Notes: generated by a model from the sequence alone, not told the origin. Shown: positions 1 to 11,019, counted from the stretch's first letter. The stretch: 64,000 nt of DNA from Diabrotica undecimpunctata (GCF_040954645.1 NC_092806.1:117348458-117412457), one strand, 5' to 3'. Translations and numbers: made by a program.

Positions 1-2458
1 GTAATATTAAAATTGGTGTAGAACGTAGACAACCTGTTATAATCCTTAAGGCCACATTTTGTACTTGTTCCAACTTCATCATCAGACTTTTACTGCAAGG
101 ATTTAAAAGATTGGCTGCATAATCTAAATGAGATCTTACTATCCCTTTGTATAAGCTTAAAAGAATGTGTGGGTCAGATCCCCATTTTGTACCACAAATT
201 GCTCTCATAACATTAATTCCTTTGTTTGCTTTAGCTATCATATCATTTATTTGAATTGTCATATTCAAGTTACACTGTAGATGGAACCCCAGATACTTTA
301 TTTCATTTTTCCATGGGATTTCCAGGTTTTGGTACATAAGGTGGGGGAAGTTATAACCTTGAGCTCTTTTTCTAAATATTATTGCTTTTGATTTATGTGC
401 TGAGATTTTAAAGTTGTGTGTTTCAAACCACTCCTGTAATTTTTGTAAGTAAGTGTTTAAGCAATTAATTGATTTATATATATCTGACCCTTGTACCAGA
501 ATTACAAAATCATCTGCATATTGGAAGCACTCCATTTCAGGTTTGATTAAATCATGTAAAGACTTAGAGTACAAATTAAACAATATTGGACTGAGAGGAG
601 ACCCTTGTGGCAATCCAGTTGATGCTTGGATTGGGCCTAGTATATTGTTTGATTTATCTTTAATATAAATATTTCTATTGAGCAAGAATTGCATAATTAG
701 GTTTGTATAGGTTGTTGGAATACCATACTTTATTAGATATTTATATAGCAAAAACGTATTGACAGTATCATATGCCCTACTAATATCCAAAAAAATTGCG
801 ATTGTATTTAAATTTTTACTAAATCCTGTTCTAATATAATTTATTGTTAAAGCTAAATTATCGTTACACCCTTTATTTCTTCTAAATCCTAACTGTTTTG
901 GATTCAATATACAATTTTTTTCAATTATTTGTTCAATTCTTAATTTAATTATATTTTGGAGTATTTTGCCCACACATGACTCTAGGGCAATATTTCTATA
1001 GTTGTCTGCACATAATGGATCTTTATAGGGTTTTAAGAAAGGAATAACAAGAGTGTTTTTCCATTCTTGTGGAAATCCAGCTTTTCTGTTCATTATTTGA
1101 TTAAATATTATTGACAGTGATTCTAATGCTACCTGAGGAAGTCTGCCAATCATACTATATGTTATTAGATCTAAGCCAGTAGCCTTATCCTTTTTTTTAA
1201 TGACACTTATTATTTCCTCTCTGGAAATGTCCTCCACATTGTCATTGGATTGGATAACAGTAAATTCTGGATCTGTTATATCAATTCCCAATTTATTTAA
1301 TATATCCAAAGCTATGTGTTCGCTGGGAAGTTTGGCAGGAATTATTGCATTTTGATATGTGGAGAACTGTTTAACAGTTCGCCATATTTCTGCTAGGGGA
1401 GTGTCCCTGTTTAGTCCATTACAAAAGCATCTAAAACTATTTCTTTTTTTATTTTTAAATATTTTTTTACTATGGGCAAAGATTTTTTTGATTTCTATAT
1501 AATTATCTGTACTTGCATCTTCTTTGTATTTTTTGATTTTTTCTTTCCTCATTTTAATTAAATTTGAGCATTCCGTGTCCCACCATGGAGGACTTTTCTT
1601 TTTTCCTGTGTGCTTTTTTGTTTCCAAAAAGGGTATTTCTTCATCACTCACCTTCTCCATAATTTGCGTAAAGGTGCTATATTCTTTACACCCACTTTTC
1701 ATTAGTTCTTCTATTTTTGAACAGTATTTTTCCCAATTGGCATTTTTAATGTTTCTTTTGTAACTTTTTTGGATAGATGTATGTTGAATTTGTGTCTGGA
1801 TTTTACACATCGTTGGGAAATGATCACTACCACCCGAGTCCTCTAACACATCCCATTGACATCTGTTCACTATTTCCGAGGAGATTAGTGTTAGATCTAC
1901 TGCTGAAGCATTCTGACCTGGGAGTGTAATCCGTGTGGATCTTCCATCATTGCAACAAACTAGATCCAAATCCTCTAGAGAGTCAGCAATTATTCTTCCA
2001 TTAGCATTAGTAGTTACCTGACTTCCCCAAAGTGCATTATGTGCATTCAGATCACCCATTATAATTTTATTGCCTCTGATTTTTTCTATTCGCCCAACCC
2101 ATCCATTTAAATCTATTTTTGCCCCAGGATGAATATAAATATTAATTATTGTTATGTCCCAATCAATTATTTTAACTGCTAAAATTTGAATTTTACTATT
2201 ATTATTGTTATAAGTATATACTACTTTATGATCCAAACTATTATCAACAGCAGTAGCAATACCACCATAACCATCTAATCTATCCAATCGATGTATTTTA
2301 TACCCTCTTAAATAAAAATGATGATTTATTTTTAACCATGTTTCATTTAATAATATTACTTTAGGGTTAAAATCGTGTATAAAAATCTTTAAACTATTAT
2401 AATTACTGTTTAAACTTTTTATGTTCCATTGTAGGATGTATGGATTCTTGGGATCCAT
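1..2458 (-). CDS. LINE ORF2: APE endonuclease-reverse transcriptase (partial)
   Basis: Encodes the protein that nicks target DNA and reverse-transcribes the element RNA. About 819 codons are visible, starting MDPKNPYILQWNIKSL at 2458; I read every 60-base line and found no stop. The N-terminal APE-like endonuclease shows ILLNETWL, GGIATAV, IIMGDLNAHNALWG and the closing GGSDHFPT, with the catalytic Glu, Asp/Asn and His in order. The RT follows with PFLKPYKDP, FLDISRAYDTV (motif A Asp), GLPQGSPLSPILFN and FQYADDFVIL (motif C catalytic Asp pair, about 510). Downstream IKYLGFHLQ and a thumb-like segment precede the window edge. It is known from the family that these proteins act in cis on their own RNA. 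Confidence 0.9.
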   Translation of the reverse strand, partial: MDPKNPYILQWNIKSLNSNYNSLKIFIHDFNPKVILLNETWLKINHHFYLRGYKIHRLDRLDGYGGIATAVDNSLDHKVVYTYNNNNSKIQILAVKIIDWDITIINIYIHPGAKIDLNGWVGRIEKIRGNKIIMGDLNAHNALWGSQVTTNANGRIIADSLEDLDLVCCNDGRSTRITLPGQNASAVDLTLISSEIVNRCQWDVLEDSGGSDHFPTMCKIQTQIQHTSIQKSYKRNIKNANWEKYCSKIEELMKSGCKEYSTFTQIMEKVSDEEIPFLETKKHTGKKKSPPWWDTECSNLIKMRKEKIKKYKEDASTDNYIEIKKIFAHSKKIFKNKKRNSFRCFCNGLNRDTPLAEIWRTVKQFSTYQNAIIPAKLPSEHIALDILNKLGIDITDPEFTVIQSNDNVEDISREEIISVIKKKDKATGLDLITYSMIGRLPQVALESLSIIFNQIMNRKAGFPQEWKNTLVIPFLKPYKDPLCADNYRNIALESCVGKILQNIIKLRIEQIIEKNCILNPKQLGFRRNKGCNDNLALTINYIRTGFSKNLNTIAIFLDISRAYDTVNTFLLYKYLIKYGIPTTYTNLIMQFLLNRNIYIKDKSNNILGPIQASTGLPQGSPLSPILFNLYSKSLHDLIKPEMECFQYADDFVILVQGSDIYKSINCLNTYLQKLQEWFETHNFKISAHKSKAIIFRKRAQGYNFPHLMYQNLEIPWKNEIKYLGFHLQCNLNMTIQINDMIAKANKGINVMRAICGTKWGSDPHILLSLYKGIVRSHLDYAANLLNPCSKSLMMKLEQVQNVALRIITGCLRSTPILIL

Positions 2459-3842
2459 CTAGATCTAATAATTTTCTATTTGTTGAAGTTTCATGTGTAA
2501 TTAGCTTGTTCAAGTAGGTGATTAGGTCTTCCTTATGTCTCCAATTCAGTTTTTTTAGTATTTCATTCAATATTTTTTCCGTTTCCCTCTCTAGTTGTTC
2601 TGTACGTGAACATCCAGGGATAGGAATTTTAGAACTAACAGAGAAGGTTCCCTCTTCAAATCTGCCATTTGGAGATATTAAATTCTGATTGTGAAGCTCT
2701 CTGTCATAAGTTTTATTTGACTCGTTAATTTTTCTTTTATTTTTGTTCCCGCTATTTTCTGTTTTTTTGCTAAACCACTGTTCTGGGTTACTTCGAATAT
2801 TTTCTATCCATCGCTCATTAATTGGAATTCTGTCAGGTATATTAACCTGATTTGATAGAGGTGGAAATTCGTCCTGGCTTACTCTAAATGTATTTTCTTT
2901 TGATAACTTTTTATTGGAGACATATGGATACCTTTCACTTGCCTCAAAATAAGAGAGATTATCTAATGACATAACAGCTTTAATATTCTGTTGTCTGACA
3001 TATTCAGGACACTCTTTAAAAGTACTTACATGAAAATTACTACTACAATGGAGACATTTCATCATACATTCACCTTCATGTGCTTTATCAGCACAATTTT
3101 TACATTTTTTATCCCCTCTGCATTGATTTTTTGTATGGCCAAAACGAAAACAATGATAGCATTGAACCACCGGAATCATATATGGCTTTACCCTAAAGGG
3201 AATCCCATATATAGAAACCTCTTTTGGAATTTGTTTTCCTGAAAAGGTAAAAGCAACTGTCTCTGTATTTATGTATTTGCCTGAATCATATTTTGATTTT
3301 CTTTTAAAACGTCTTACCTCCAAAATTTTAATATTTACTGAGGATGTACCCGAAAAACTAATTAATTCAACATCAGAAATACTTGCATCAACATTATTTA
3401 CTACACCCCTACAAGTTACTTTATTAGCAGGAATAAAGAGTTCATATCCATCATTTTTAATCTCTATATTTGAAACAAATTTATTAGCACATTCCCATTT
3501 CTTAAAAATAACGCTAATTCGGTTTTTACCCTTTTTATGAATTTTTTGTATATTCTCAATTTTCTTATCATGTATATATTTTGCTAGCTTTAAAAAACTA
3601 TAATTTCCAACGTTATTGTTTTTTGATTCCATATAGACCTCAAATGGGCCAGTGTCGGTATACTGATAAGAATACTGTTTTTTGTCTTTTTTACTCTCAT
3701 GTTGATTAGTGGTCTCCGAATTATCATTATTTCCTACAAATGTTTTGTCTAAATTTATATTACATTCTATATCTGAATCATCTCTCTTACTTATTACCAT
3801 CTTAACACTAGGAGGACCAACCCCCCCTGTGCTATCCCCCAT
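2403..3842 (-). CDS. LINE ORF1: gag-like nucleic-acid-binding protein with zinc knuckles
   Basis: 479-aa ORF1. A charged N-terminal 60 residues is followed by a region that could form an RRM-like fold (not verifiable by eye). Three consecutive CCHC knuckles follow at about residues 228-275: CYHCFRFGHTKNQC, then CKNCADKAHEGEC, then CLHCSSNF-H-C. A Lys/Arg/Asn-rich C-terminal tail ends FKQ. ORF1 proteins of this type coat the element RNA and target it to the nucleus. The start MGDSTGGVG is the first ATG of the frame, and the short UTR above it holds no competing long ORF. It is intact and directly upstream of ORF2, which opens 56 bp before its stop. Confidence 0.85.
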   Translation of the reverse strand: MGDSTGGVGPPSVKMVISKRDDSDIECNINLDKTFVGNNDNSETTNQHESKKDKKQYSYQYTDTGPFEVYMESKNNNVGNYSFLKLAKYIHDKKIENIQKIHKKGKNRISVIFKKWECANKFVSNIEIKNDGYELFIPANKVTCRGVVNNVDASISDVELISFSGTSSVNIKILEVRRFKRKSKYDSGKYINTETVAFTFSGKQIPKEVSIYGIPFRVKPYMIPVVQCYHCFRFGHTKNQCRGDKKCKNCADKAHEGECMMKCLHCSSNFHVSTFKECPEYVRQQNIKAVMSLDNLSYFEASERYPYVSNKKLSKENTFRVSQDEFPPLSNQVNIPDRIPINERWIENIRSNPEQWFSKKTENSGNKNKRKINESNKTYDRELHNQNLISPNGRFEEGTFSVSSKIPIPGCSRTEQLERETEKILNEILKKLNWRHKEDLITYLNKLITHETSTNRKLLDLDGSQESIHPTMEHKKFKQ

Positions 3843-4297
3843 TATTAAACCTCTTTAAATCTTTTTTTTTCCAATTGATTTTAAACAATAAAAATTATTT
3901 ATATACAACTAAAAATTAAATTAAAGTTTATAAAGATAGGAACAGAACTATTATAATACAACCTCTCTCCACAAAAGCCAATCACGGAAACCGAAGATAG
4001 CCTCAACCCTCAACCTCAAATGAGTTTGACAGAACCTCTCTCCTACTTTCGATGGACAAAATCGACAAATTGTTAAGATTTTCTTCAAAAAACCGTGCTT
4101 CAAGTTTGACAGTTTTTTGACCCTCCTTCGTGCCTATACTGTGTCTAATATCTCTATGAACATAAACAAAAGAAAAATCAATAAAACCTCATTGTCACTC
4201 ATATCATAAGTCATAACTTATCATTCAGTGTAAACACGATTTTTTAAAACATCATAGAAACGAGGAATCATAACAAATCTCATATGATAAAATCATG
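3843..4297. other. Non-coding: probable LINE 5' UTR and flank
   Basis: About 455 bp without a gene. The part next to ORF1 is presumably the LINE 5' UTR, including a C-rich stretch at 3960-4020. I cannot place the 5' end of the element or see a target duplication. Confidence 0.4.
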
Positions 4298-4721
4298 TAG
4301 TGTAAAGTCGAGCGTAGGCGCAAAATTTCGGGCCAATGCTTTTTAAATGCATTCATTTTTTTCGAATCCTAAAAAAACTAATAAGTATTTTTGAAAAATT
4401 TAAACGCAGAATGAAAGAATACATTATTACTGAGGGCCGAAAGTCCCTGAAAACTTCTATAATTAATTATTTTAATAAGTTACAGGGGTGAAAAAAAAGA
4501 GAAAATTTAGTGTGATTTTTAATTTTAAATATCTCATTCAAAAAAAACTTTTTGTTTATTCTAAGGGACTTTTGGCCCTCGGTAATAATGTAATCTTTCA
4601 TTTTGCGTTTAAATTTTTCAAAACTATTTTTTAGTTTTCTCAGGATTCGTAAAAAAATGATTGCATTTAAAAAGCATTGGCCCGAAAATTTTGCGCCTAC
4701 GCTCTTATGCCCGGACACTAA
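4298..4721. repeat. Fold-back MITE-like element with ~150-bp inverted arms
   Basis: The left arm (about 4298-4457) and right arm (about 4557-4721) are near-perfect inverted repeats. For example gagcgtaggcgcaaaat on the left matches the reverse complement of attttgcgcctacgctc on the right. Both ends carry agtgt/acact. The 100-bp centre is AT-rich. It has no transposase and is best read as a non-autonomous fold-back DNA element. Confidence 0.75.
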
Positions 4722-5201
4722 AACTATCATATTGTATCTATATAATATTCCTCGCACTAGTAAAGTGTCATCATTTCCCTCTTCAGGCCTTTACCGGAAA
4801 TATTATATGAGCTCATAAGATAAAGGCCTCATAAGGCTTTAAGTCGAACGTTAATCTCTCAAAATATTTATTAAAATAAATATTATCTACTTGTGTCACA
4901 AAAGCCATAAGTAATGTTACATTTGGGGACTGAAGTTGAGTTGAAGAGTGCACTAAGTATGTCTTAGAACACATACTTTAACAATGCTACAAAAACATAG
5001 CCTATTCCCTGACCCAAAGATTACCGGAATAAGCAATTAGATTAAACGAAAAAAAATTAAAACAATAGGAATTGAAGGAGCCGTAATAAGATATGAACCT
5101 GGAACATAAAAACATAAAGGCATTTTGAGCCTGTCAAGCTCAGGAAACCCTTTAAATATATAAATGGGCTGGATTAATCTTAAACAATAAAACCAACAAA
5201 T
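4722..5201. other. No gene seen
   Basis: AT-rich, no convincing coding segment. A short motif near 4790-4825 (accggaaatattatatgagc) recurs in diverged form near 5622-5660, hinting at an older shared repeat around the LINE fragment between them. Confidence 0.4.
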
Positions 5202-5465
5202 GTGTCACAAATTGTATTCACATATCAGAGCATTGTGTTCAAACGCATAAAATTGCAATTTCTGGGACACGTTATGAGCAATCAGCACCGTCACTCCCTG
5301 CTGCAGTCTACATTGCAAGGTAAAGTCAAAGGTAAGCCAGGACCCGGTAGAAGGAGAATATCATGGCTGCGGAATTTAAGAACATGGTTTAAGAAAACCT
5401 CAACGGAGCTGTTTCGAGCCGCAGCGAGCAAGGTCATGATTGCCAATATGATTTCCAACATATAA
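5202..5465 (+). pseudogene. LINE ORF2 C-terminal fragment (RTE-like)
   Basis: The frame gives LQFLGHVMSN, then GPGRRRISWLRNLRTWF and ELFRAAASKVMIANMI before the stop. This is the recognisable C-terminal end of an insect RTE-like reverse-transcriptase polyprotein. Everything upstream (endonuclease, RT) is missing, as expected for a 5'-truncated insertion. A fold-back repeat follows directly at the stop. Confidence 0.75.
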
Positions 5466-5640
5466 AAACATTAGTAAATTAAACAAATTTACTAATGTTT
5501 GTATTTTGAGAACGATTTCCGAAGTGGAAATTGAAACGTCAATAAACGTATTTTAACCTTTAATTGTGGCTTATTCCCATTTGAATAGTAATTAATTTAA
5601 AATGCCACAAGAAAATAGCGTTACCGATAATATTATATAA
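5466..5640 (+). repeat. Dispersed repeat, family 'TGGGAATAAGCCACAATT' (partial)
   Basis: Contains a short hairpin (acattagtaaatt / aatttactaatgt), then tttccgaagtggaaatt, caattgtggcttattccca-type sequence and atgccacaagaaaatagc. The same order is found at 30,316-30,950 and 61,889-62,095, with a more diverged copy at 55,776-55,959. This copy lacks the left terminal repeat. Confidence 0.7.
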
Positions 5641-5744
5641 GCTCCTAAGATATATGCCCTTACCTTATCTGCTGGGTTCGTGGGTATCACTTGCCTAATT
5701 ATATGTAAGTATAATCACAAATCATGAAGTGCTGGAAAGATTGA

Positions 5745-5970
5745 ATGTTGAACCCAAAATTATATATGCTATAAAGAAGAAAAAACTTGAATTGCTTGGC
5801 AACGTGTCTAGAGGTATAGAAGCATAGATAGTTGTACAAAAAAGCATGGGACGTGGAACAATTTTTTGCCTGCGAAACATTCGTGGATGGTTCGGAATGA
5901 GATCGGTCTAATTATTCCGTGCAGCAGTTTTAAAAGTACAAATAGTCATGTTGATCAGAAACCTTTAAGG
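5745..5970 (+). pseudogene. LINE ORF2 C-terminal fragment, decayed
   Basis: Broken reading frames give KKKLELLGNVSRG, then CLRNIRGWFGM and LFRAAVLKVQIVMLIRNL. This is the same RTE-like C-terminal block as at 5202-5465 but with several stops. It is an independent old copy. Confidence 0.6.
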
Positions 5971-6649
5971 GAGATGATAAGTCCAAGAAGAAGACCAATA
6001 ACAAGATGTTACTTCAGCTAAAAGGCGAGATAAAATATTAACAGTACTTGAATTGAACTTAAATCAATACTTTGGAAGATTTTTTAAGGGCTGTTTTTAG
6101 TAATTGATTACTCATTCCGATTTTATCAAGGCTTTATATCACACGATTTACTTGCATATGGTAAATATGGTCACTTGTAGATTTAACGAATGTTGGAATC
6201 ATTAAGACTCGATTTTTATTGTCGTCATGGTCCGTAGGACTTGTTACCACCTGTGTAGAGTATACACCAACCACCGCAATTGGTCATTGGTAGCGTTACA
6301 AGATATATAATAAAATTACAACGGATTGATGAATACAAAACATATTTTTGTGTAGGTTTATGGTGAAAATTATAATTACAGAATATATAACCAGTTTAAA
6401 GTACGCAAGTTTTACGCAAAATATCTGTTAAAAATATTTAATTATCTTTAATTTATTAATAAGCAGGATGGGAGAAAAAGACGAGACATATTTGGAGATT
6501 GCGAAAAAAATTAGTATGTTTGCTCGAAAATATGCCGATCAGTAGAACGTTCAATTGGCAAAGCTAAAACATATTTACTTGTTATATCACAGCGGATTTA
6601 AATTTCTTACCAAAGATTTTCTGATTTTCCTATTTCTGACCACACGTTT
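5971..6649. other. No gene seen
   Basis: About 680 bp of AT-rich sequence. The last 150 bp may be the diverged upstream part of the LINE relic that begins near 6650, but I could not align it to an RT motif. Confidence 0.35.
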
Positions 6650-7290
6650 GTAGCAGACAAATTTGAAGAATGTTATTCTAAAGCTAGTAATAGACAACAC
6701 AGAAATTAAACAAATATCTTCATACAAATATCTTAGAGCATGGATCACAGAAAATACTGATCAAATAAAGGAAATAAGATGACGCATTAAAATTGCACGG
6801 TCAACTTTTAACGGAATGAGAAAACTTTTCTGTAATCGCAATATCAATATTTAACGCTCCAGATAAGAATGCTTCGGTGTTATATTTTCTTCACCCTTTT
6901 GTATGATGTTGAAACCTGAACACTAATACAATCCAAAATTCAAACCTGGAAGCATTCGAAATGTGGTGTTACCAGCGTAATCTGTAAATACCATGGATGT
7001 ATCGTAAAACAAACGCACAAGTTCTCGAACAACTAGAGAAACTATGCGAAGTTTTTAATTCCATAAAAATCAGGAAGTTGGAATTCTTGGGGCACATTAT
7101 GAGAGGCGAAAAATATAAACTATTAAGGAATATAATGCAGGGCAAAATCAAAGACAGAAGAAGCGTAGGAAGACGTAAAATCTCGTGGCTACGCAATCTC
7201 CTTGAATGGTTTGAATGCAGTTCAATTGAACTATTTAGGCATGTAACTAACAAAATTATAATTGCCACAATGATTTTCAATCTCCGATAG
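6650..7290 (+). pseudogene. LINE ORF2 C-terminal third, decayed (RTE-like)
   Basis: Several frames together show ISSYKYLRAWIT, TFNGMRKLFCNRNI, KLEAFEMWCYQR-like sequence, then an open stretch from 6997 with LEFLGHIMRGEKYKLL, GRRKISWLRNLLEWF and the closing MIFNLR. This is the post-RT region of the same family as the neighbouring 5.2 and 5.8 kb fragments. Two or more frameshifts and stops (for example near 6780 and 6855) show it is dead. Confidence 0.7.
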
Positions 7291-7729
7291 GAGCGGAACT
7301 TGAAGAAGATACTTATAAGTATCTGGACTAAATTAGGAAGAGACAGATATAAAGACAAGGACAGAGTTTTAAATTATAGAGTTAGAAGAAAAACTGTTGT
7401 TATAGACGAACTTGTGTAAATAAAAAAATATTAAAGGTTACTGTAAATATATAATCGAAGAACTTGAAAAGTTCATTGGTCATATATTAATAACCAATAA
7501 CTCAATAATGAGAGTAATTAGTCATCTGCTTCTTGTGCCTGCTCGATTATTGTCCATTGGCTATCAAATTAGCTATACTAATTTTGTTGACGGCAGCTCG
7601 CAAAAGGGATGTAGAAGACCTGTTATACTATTCTCATAGGTTTTTACGAACTCTACCTAACTTATTCCCAGAATTCTCCGATATACCCATATTTGAAAGG
7701 CTTCAATTAGAGGAATTAGTAGACATAAA
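7291..7729. other. No intact gene; possible antisense LINE 3' scrap
   Basis: AT-rich. Around 7525-7640 the plus strand resembles the antisense of the RTE-like C-terminal block (cttcttgtgcctgctcg-type start), but it is too diverged to call with confidence. Confidence 0.25.
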
Positions 7730-7862
7730 TACCCGATACTTCTTCGACAGAAGAAGTATCGGACACCGCGCAAAAGATGGGTGTGACAACCTTCCATATA
7801 GTTATTAATCCGCCAATGAACAAGCAGAATTACATACTTATAAAGAGGAAGAAGAAGAAGTA
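7730..7862 (+). pseudogene. LINE ORF2 3'-terminal scrap plus perfect 13-bp hairpin
   Basis: RRSIGHRAKDGCDNLP and the following bases match, in opposite orientation, the end of the LINE relic at 9937-10,495 (RRSIGRPRKRW-type ending and shared downstream bases). The left end forms a perfect hairpin, ccgatacttcttc with gaagaagtatcgg, because an inverted scrap of the same motif lies immediately before it. Confidence 0.55.
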
Positions 7863-9008
7863 GATATAAATGGAAGATGTTAAAGAAAATTTGCATACTT
7901 TTGAGAATAGAACTAGTATTTGAAGAATATTCGAAATTTTATTGCTTAGAGTAATAGATACGAGTTAAAAGAATATCGGCCGTAGAACGTACACTAAATA
8001 TTCATTTACATTTGCATTTATGCGACTCCTGTTCATGTAGAAAATTATGTAGTAATATTGTCGTTTCAAATTAAATTTGGCCTTTAAAATAAAAAACCAA
8101 CTGTGTCATTTACTAAATTCCGTAATCCTACCACCCACCCGGCGGCACTATCACTGACGTACACCTTGCATGTTCACTTACCCCAAGTAATAATTCATGA
8201 GGGGTTGCGTTGCTAGAATTTTCTGGTTCTGAAATGGGGATAGAAAATCCCAATTCGGCTTAAACAATGACCTTAATATAGAATATATAAAATGGTGTAA
8301 TACATTTCAACAACAATAAGAGATTTATTTTGACAATTTATTTTCGACCATTTCAAAAAAGATTAGAAATAATGAAGCAATTATTAGAAAATGGTTTAAT
8401 GCTTTTATTTGTATTACTTGAAAAAAAAAATAACTAAATATATTTAATGTTGATATTCATTAGGAATAAAATAAGGATAGGTATCTACATTAACTTTTTA
8501 TATGGTTCAATTGAGATTTATATACAAATTTATTGTTAGTAGTCATAAAAAACAGACATGTAACCTTCATTTAAATCAAAGCTGTTAGAAGATAGTATTT
8601 ATTCTTCAGATAGAGTCGGATTTAACCATAATGCTACTTTTTTATAAATTTCAACATCGCTTTAAACAAGATAATCATTTTCAAAGGATTATGGTAGATT
8701 CCCAATTCTCGTAACAACCAACGATTCCGAAGTGCTAGGATAACATCAATATTACTTTAAGATAATCAAATTCCAGTAGCTATATGAGCTGTAGAAGTTA
8801 CAAAACTGCTGTAATGGAAATTATGGTAGGTATCAGTTATCCCCAAGAACTATCCGGACCAAATGGTATCCGACAATAAAAAGGGGCCCATAAGAGATGC
8901 CTTAATAAAACGTACTGATGATCCTCTATGTGGTCATCGGTAGATATGTGCCGAAGAAAAAAAAGAAGAATAGTAAAGGGAAACAAAGCTTATTGTTGAC
9001 TCGCCCAT
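7863..9008. other. No gene seen
   Basis: About 1.1 kb of AT-rich sequence without a supportable coding segment, RNA gene or terminal repeat. Confidence 0.4.
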
Positions 9009-9484
9009 GTGTTCCGCTCCAACAACACACACTGGAGATCGAAAATCAGGGTTTACAAAACTATTATCGGACCAATAGTATGTTATGGATGCCAGACATC
9101 GGTGATGACAGAAGACACAAAACGAAAGCTGGAAGTCTTTGAAAGAAAAGTCTTAAGAAAGATATTTAGACCTATTAACGAAAACGAAATATGGAGATCC
9201 AGGTACAACCATGAACTTTACCAACTGTTCAAAGAGGCAGCAATCTCAGAATTCGTTAAACTTTAGAGACTTCGATGGGCTGGTCATGTAGTGAGAATGG
9301 ATACTGACAGATTGCCAAAAAGAGCCCTAGATAGTAAAATGCAGGGCGCAAGACAAAAAGGAATGCCACGTATAAGGTGGGAGCATGAATTGGAAGCGGA
9401 CGCGCAAAATTTGCTAGACGTGAGAAACTGGAGAAAATCGGCGCGAGACCGGCAAGGTTGGAGGCTGTAGCGCCATTGGAGAGA
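9009..9484 (+). pseudogene. LINE ORF2 C-terminus with 3' end and (GA)n tail
   Basis: Translation gives VCYGCQTSVMTEDTKRKL, LEVFERKVLRKIF and, after one in-frame TAG at 9264-9266, RLRWAGHVVRM and LDVRNWRKSARDRQGW. This is the same RTE-like type as the long copy at 58,540-61,254. The stop is followed by gctgtagcgccattgga and a (GA)n run, a LINE 3' terminus. The 5' part is truncated. Confidence 0.75.
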
Positions 9485-9936
9485 GAGAGAGATATGCCTA
9501 AGAAGAGCTCATCACAAAGGATTTTTTGAAGACAAATACGAAGAAGAAAGTTGTTACAGCTAAAGAACTCTTTAAATCCAACATTGTGCTGGCATTCTTT
9601 ATAGAGACTAAAAATAGTGATCAAAAGGTGATATTTTTGTGAAAGTAAAAGTTCTAAAAAGCAAAAGGACTGAGTGTAGAATATTGGACAATTTTGAGCT
9701 TCTATCGGCTGCCGATGAAGGACTACATGTAAGTGTCCGGATTGATAATACGTCCGAGATGAAATGCAGTTGGAGGAAAATAAATCTACACAGATTAAGG
9801 TCACTAGTGACCCAGACCTACAACAATTTTAAAGACAATAAGGTAAGTATTTAAAAAAAATGATAGACAAAATTTTTCTTTTTCTTTTACTTCCTCTTTC
9901 TAATAATTCTGCTTGTTCATTGGCGGATTAATACCT
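9485..9936. other. No gene seen
   Basis: About 450 bp. A 71-codon open frame at 9639-9854 has no recognisable features and is not supported as a gene. Confidence 0.4.
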
Positions 9937-10495
9937 CTATGGAAGTTTGTCACTCCATCTTTTGCGTGGTCGTCCGATACTTCTTCTGCCGATTGGTAAC
10001 TTATCTCTTGCTATTTTGACGACACAGTTCTCTTCCATTCTCCTTATGTGTTTTTCTATTTTGTGTCCATTCATTTCTACACTGTACGTTATATTTTCTT
10101 GTAATGTCTTCACTTCTCTTTCGATCTCTTAGCGAATTTCCTGTAATTCTTCTTAGTACTCTCATCTCTGCAGTTTCTAGTAGCCTTTGCGTTGTAGCTG
10201 AGTCGGGTCTTGTTTCTGAGGCATATGTCATTATTGGTCTTACACTGACTTTATAAATTCTTGACTTTATCTTACTGTTAATGTGTCTGTTTCGCCATAC
10301 AGTGTTATTAAGGCATCCTGCCAGTCTATTTGCTTTTTGTACTTGATCTCTCTCTTCTTTGTTCAGGTCTCCATAGTTAGACAGTGTAATTCCCAGGTAT
10401 TTTATTTCCATTACTTGTTCAATACTGATGCCATCAATTTCTATTTTACAAACATAAATATAGGCAAAATTTTAATATGTGAAATTAATAGATAA
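9937..10495 (-). pseudogene. LINE ORF2 C-terminal fragment (RTE-like, second family)
   Basis: On the minus strand: MEIKYLGITLSNYGDL, then VRPIMTYASETRP, LLETAEMRVLRRITGNSL, and after one frameshift near 10,030 the ending KLPIGRRSIGRPRKRW. This is the post-RT connection domain and tail of an insect RTE-like element. 5'-truncated near 10,495. Confidence 0.75.
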
Positions 10496-10499
10496 GGAA

Positions 10500-10795
10500 G
10501 CTAAATTAACAAATTTAAAAATTGATAAATTTAAGAAAGACTTAAAAACTACCTGTTGTGATATAATGTTTACCTGTGTTATTTTTTAGTGTATTTTGTT
10601 AGAAATTTTTAACTATTGATCTAGTCTAAGAACGAATAATAAATATTGAATTAACAATAGAATAATTATTAATTAATTAATAGACGTGCCCGAAACCATA
10701 TGCCCGACTGAGCGCTATCTACGACCCATAAGTATTTGGGAACTACTGAGTAAATATTAACAAACGAGGTAGCTACCCTCGGAAGATATTTTCGC
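10500..10795. other. No gene seen
   Basis: AT-rich spacer between two LINE scraps, ending with poorly aligned sequence that may belong to the Jockey fragment after it. Confidence 0.35.
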
Positions 10796-10950
10796 CATTG
10801 AACATTACAACCCAATGCCGCCAAGACGAAAGTATCGTGGTTTCATTTTAACAGCAGACTGGCCAACTACCAATTAAAAATTCAATTTGAAGACAAACTC
10901 CTCAACCACAGTAAACACCCAAAATATCTAGGTGTGACAAAATTAGAAAA
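10796..10950 (+). pseudogene. Jockey-type RT scrap
   Basis: With one frameshift the plus strand reads NPNAAKTKVSWFHLNSR and KHPKYLGVT. This corresponds to the segment just after the catalytic motif in Jockey-type reverse transcriptases. It is only about 50 codons long. Confidence 0.5.
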
Positions 10951-11019
10951 TTCAATGTATTTAAGATGTCATGAGAACCAAACGTTATAATTTAAGTTAA
11001 AGACGAAGAGGAAACTGAA

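Larger units (their letters stand above)
1..3842 (-). mobile_element. I/Jockey-group LINE, apparently intact, 3' part outside the window
   Basis: Non-LTR retrotransposon on the minus strand with ORF1 (3842-2403) and ORF2 (from 2458, still open at base 1). Both frames are free of stops and frameshifts over all visible sequence, unlike nearly every other LINE in the window, so this is a young copy. ORF2 starts inside ORF1 (56-bp overlap), as is common in I/Jockey-group elements. The 5' UTR lies above 3842 and its boundary is not visible. The 3' tail and target duplication are off the left edge. Clade is inferred from gag-knuckle ORF1 plus APE-type endonuclease; an RNase H domain, which would favour the I clade, could lie outside the window. 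Confidence 0.85.

Noticed and set aside
9639..9854. 71-codon plus-strand frame with a normal amino-acid mix
   Set aside because: No motif, no neighbouring exon signals and no homology that I recognise.
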